Source: Chitinophagaceae bacterium (GTDB lineage Bacteria > Bacteroidota > Bacteroidia > Chitinophagales > Chitinophagaceae). From it: a DNA stretch of 64,000 nt. The notes below the pieces were generated by a model, which worked only from the letters and a program-made list of their open reading frames with translations, searched no databases and had not been told where the DNA came from. Positions within the stretch are counted from its first letter, which is position 1; the number at the start of each line of letters is the position of its first letter. Made by a program: the position numbers and the translations under genes. The stretch lies in contig JANYCA010000143.1 of the NCBI GenBank assembly GCA_025360525.1, positions 1 to 64,000 on the forward strand, given 5' to 3'. This document shows positions 62,134 to 64,000 of the stretch, one piece after another.

Positions 62134-62161
62134 AAAAGCGCTCCGATAAAAGAGCGCTTTT
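62134..62161. terminator. bidirectional terminator between dnaK and purL
   Basis: Perfect 10-bp arms AAAAGCGCTC and GAGCGCTTTT with an 8-nt loop. The A-run and T-run suit both convergent genes. Confidence 0.85.
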
Positions 62162-62217
62162 AAAATTTCCTGCCTAATTCACCCATTCGTTATCAACTGC
62201 AGGTATTATTAATATTT

Positions 62218-64000
62218 TCAAATTTCTTTAGCCAGTAAATCGCCGATTGCATTATCATATTTTGCTTTCCAATCAACAATATTACCCCAGTTATCTCCGT
62301 CAACTAAAATGGTTTCTTCAGTAACTGTGCCCAGCCTTTCAAAAGACACCACCATTAAATTAATGGCTGTTTTAAATGCCACTTCATTTTCTGCAGCTAT
62401 GGAAACAACAACCCTGCTTTGTGCTTCACCAAATAAAAAAGCATCTTTCCGTACGTTGATATTTGATATGATATCATATCCGAGATTATTGTTAAAGGCA
62501 CTCTCTGTAAGTGTTACAAACAATCCTCCTTCACTTACATCATGTGCAGAAACAATCAGTTTTTGTTTTATTACAGCGCTAACTGCTTTTTGTAAATGGT
62601 ATTCCTCGTCCAGGTCAAATTGAGGAGCCGGACTGAATTCTACACCATGAATTTTATGGAGGTATTCGCTGCTGTTAATATCATTGCTGCTCTTACCTAT
62701 TAAGTAAATTACATCACCAGCTTTTTTAAAATCCATTGTCATTTTGTCGGCTGCATTTTCAAGTATTCCCACCATACCAATAGTAGGAGTTGGGTATACT
62801 GCGCCCTCCGGGTGTTGATTGTAAAAACTTACGTTTCCACCAGTAACGGGCGTATCAAATTTTAAGCATGCCTCACCCATACCTTTAATAGCATGAACAA
62901 ACTGGTAATATACTTCGGGCATATATGGATTGCCAAAATTGAGACAGTTGGTAACACCTAATGGTTCTCCACCGCTACAAACGATATTTCGTGCAGCCTC
63001 TGCTACTGCTATCATGGCCCCTTTGTATGGGTCTGCAAATACATAACGACTATTACAGTCGGTTGTAAGTGCCAATGCCTTGTTGGTTGGTTTTGCCAAT
63101 ACAATCGCAGCATCACTCGGTGCATTTGTACTTACCGTACCTGCGCCAACCATACTATCATATTGATCGTATACCCAGCGCTTGCTGGCAATATTTGGAA
63201 TGCTGATTAATTGTTCTGCAATGTTTTTAACATCGGCAGGTTCATCTATTGACGAAGGGTTAAATGTTTTTATTTTTTCAAAATACGCTGGCGTTTTATA
63301 TTCTCTATCGTATTGAGGCGCACCGCCTCCTAACACCAATTCTTCTGCCGGTAATGTTGCTTCTAAATTTCCATTCATGTAAAAATGAAGCAGGCCATCA
63401 TCTGTAACGCTTCCAATTTCACTGCAGGGTAAATCCCATTTTTCAAATACGGCTAATACGGTAGCCTCCTTTCCTTTTTCAATCACCATCAACATGCGTT
63501 CCTGACTTTCACTTAACAATAATTCCCATGCTTTCATGTTTTTCTGCCGCATGGGCACTTTATCCAGGTCAATCCTCATTCCCGCCTTGCCCTTAGCACT
63601 CATTTCTGCAGTAGAGCAGATGATACCGGCAGCACCCATATCCTGCATGCCCACTATTGCACCTGTTTGTATTACTTCAAGGCATGCTTCTAATAATTTT
63701 TTTTCCTGAAAGGGATCACCTACCTGCACAGCTGGTAAATCTTCAGCACTGTCTGCTGTAATATTGGCTGATGCAAACGATGCGCCGCCAATACCATCTT
63801 TACCAGTTGCACTTCCTACAAAAAATACCGGGTTGCCCACTACATTGCCGGATGTGGCAGATACCGTGGTTCCGTTTTTCAAAATACCCACACTCATCGC
63901 ATTAACCAAAGGATTGGTATGGTAGCAATCCTCAAAATAAATTTCGCCACCTACAGTAGGCACACCAAAGCAATTACCATAATGGCCAATACCATGTACT
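62218..64000 (-). CDS. purL: phosphoribosylformylglycinamidine synthase subunit PurL, 5'-truncated
   Basis: The last 594 residues or so of PurL; the N-terminal part (about 150 residues in the short form of the enzyme) lies beyond the window edge, and no start is present. The reading frame continues to base 64000 without a stop. PurL uses ATP and glutamine-derived ammonia to make FGAM in purine synthesis. Visible landmarks are GNCFGVPTVGGEIYF (at the window edge), MGAAGIICSTAEM, GEPLGVTNCLNFGNPY and HDVSEGGL. Its length fits the small PurL that works with separate PurQ and PurS rather than the large fused enzyme. Confidence 0.95.
   Translation of the reverse strand, partial: VHGIGHYGNCFGVPTVGGEIYFEDCYHTNPLVNAMSVGILKNGTTVSATSGNVVGNPVFFVGSATGKDGIGGASFASANITADSAEDLPAVQVGDPFQEKKLLEACLEVIQTGAIVGMQDMGAAGIICSTAEMSAKGKAGMRIDLDKVPMRQKNMKAWELLLSESQERMLMVIEKGKEATVLAVFEKWDLPCSEIGSVTDDGLLHFYMNGNLEATLPAEELVLGGGAPQYDREYKTPAYFEKIKTFNPSSIDEPADVKNIAEQLISIPNIASKRWVYDQYDSMVGAGTVSTNAPSDAAIVLAKPTNKALALTTDCNSRYVFADPYKGAMIAVAEAARNIVCSGGEPLGVTNCLNFGNPYMPEVYYQFVHAIKGMGEACLKFDTPVTGGNVSFYNQHPEGAVYPTPTIGMVGILENAADKMTMDFKKAGDVIYLIGKSSNDINSSEYLHKIHGVEFSPAPQFDLDEEYHLQKAVSAVIKQKLIVSAHDVSEGGLFVTLTESAFNNNLGYDIISNINVRKDAFLFGEAQSRVVVSIAAENEVAFKTAINLMVVSFERLGTVTEETILVDGDNWGNIVDWKAKYDNAIGDLLAKEI

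Overview
The window looks like a chromosomal segment of a Bacteroidota bacterium, most likely of the Chitinophagaceae (inferred from gene content; no 16S gene is present). Supporting signs are an AT-rich genome, a secreted metalloprotease with a type IX secretion C-terminal domain, the Bacteroidota -7 promoter element TAnnTTTG close upstream of several genes, Bacteroidota-style OstA-like and LptD-like proteins, and planctomycete-type cytochromes paired with DUF1501 proteins. No rRNA, tRNA or CRISPR array was recognised. Several genes appear to start at TTG or GTG.

Layout. 0.4-6.4 kb: a small repeat-bearing secreted protein, a hexose-6-phosphate mutarotase, class Ia ribonucleotide reductase (nrdB-nrdA) and a solo LOV-like PAS protein without the photoactive cysteine. 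6.6-14.5 kb: an envelope block with OstA-like, MCE/MlaD and cell-wall amidase genes on the minus strand, divergent from an LptD-like outer-membrane protein. 14.6-19 kb: an arginase-family hydrolase, then ccmE-ccmF for cytochrome c maturation. 19-27.5 kb: a coiled-coil exported protein, a metallophosphoesterase lipoprotein with an altered metal site, a translationally coupled PAS and metallo-beta-lactamase-fold pair, and a large multi-PAS histidine kinase coupled to a single-domain response regulator. 27.7-28.3 kb: an IS200/REP-associated transposase flanked by matching palindromes. 28.6-33.6 kb: an accessory stretch of small stress- and envelope-like proteins around a receiver-PAS-kinase.

33.7-43.9 kb holds an exopolyphosphatase and a polyphosphate kinase on the minus strand. 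They flank a four-gene plus-strand cluster: a two-CXXCH cytochrome with DUF1549/DUF1553, a Tat-exported DUF1501 protein, a Tat-exported TIM-barrel isomerase/epimerase, and a membrane cytochrome with leucine-rich repeats. It looks like an extracytoplasmic redox/catabolic module and would need the Ccm system encoded upstream. 44.2-53.4 kb is housekeeping: prfB with a programmed +1 frameshift, pruA, pyrR-pyrB, coaD, a hotdog thioesterase, a Nudix hydrolase, pyrE, an exported HMA-domain protein and argS. 53.6-64 kb: a T9SS-exported M43 protease, an ABC-F ATPase with one degenerate ATP site, a small beta-barrel protein, GtrA, dnaK, and the 3' part of purL running off the window.

The most noteworthy non-gene signals are intergenic heptanucleotide (period-7) tandem repeats at several loci in both orientations, paired palindromes around the transposase, two 19-bp direct repeats spaced 31 bp, and promoter -7 elements lying almost on the start codon. 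No single wholly new system is proven. The best candidates for something undescribed are the four-gene cytochrome module and the small-protein cluster at 28.6-33.6 kb.
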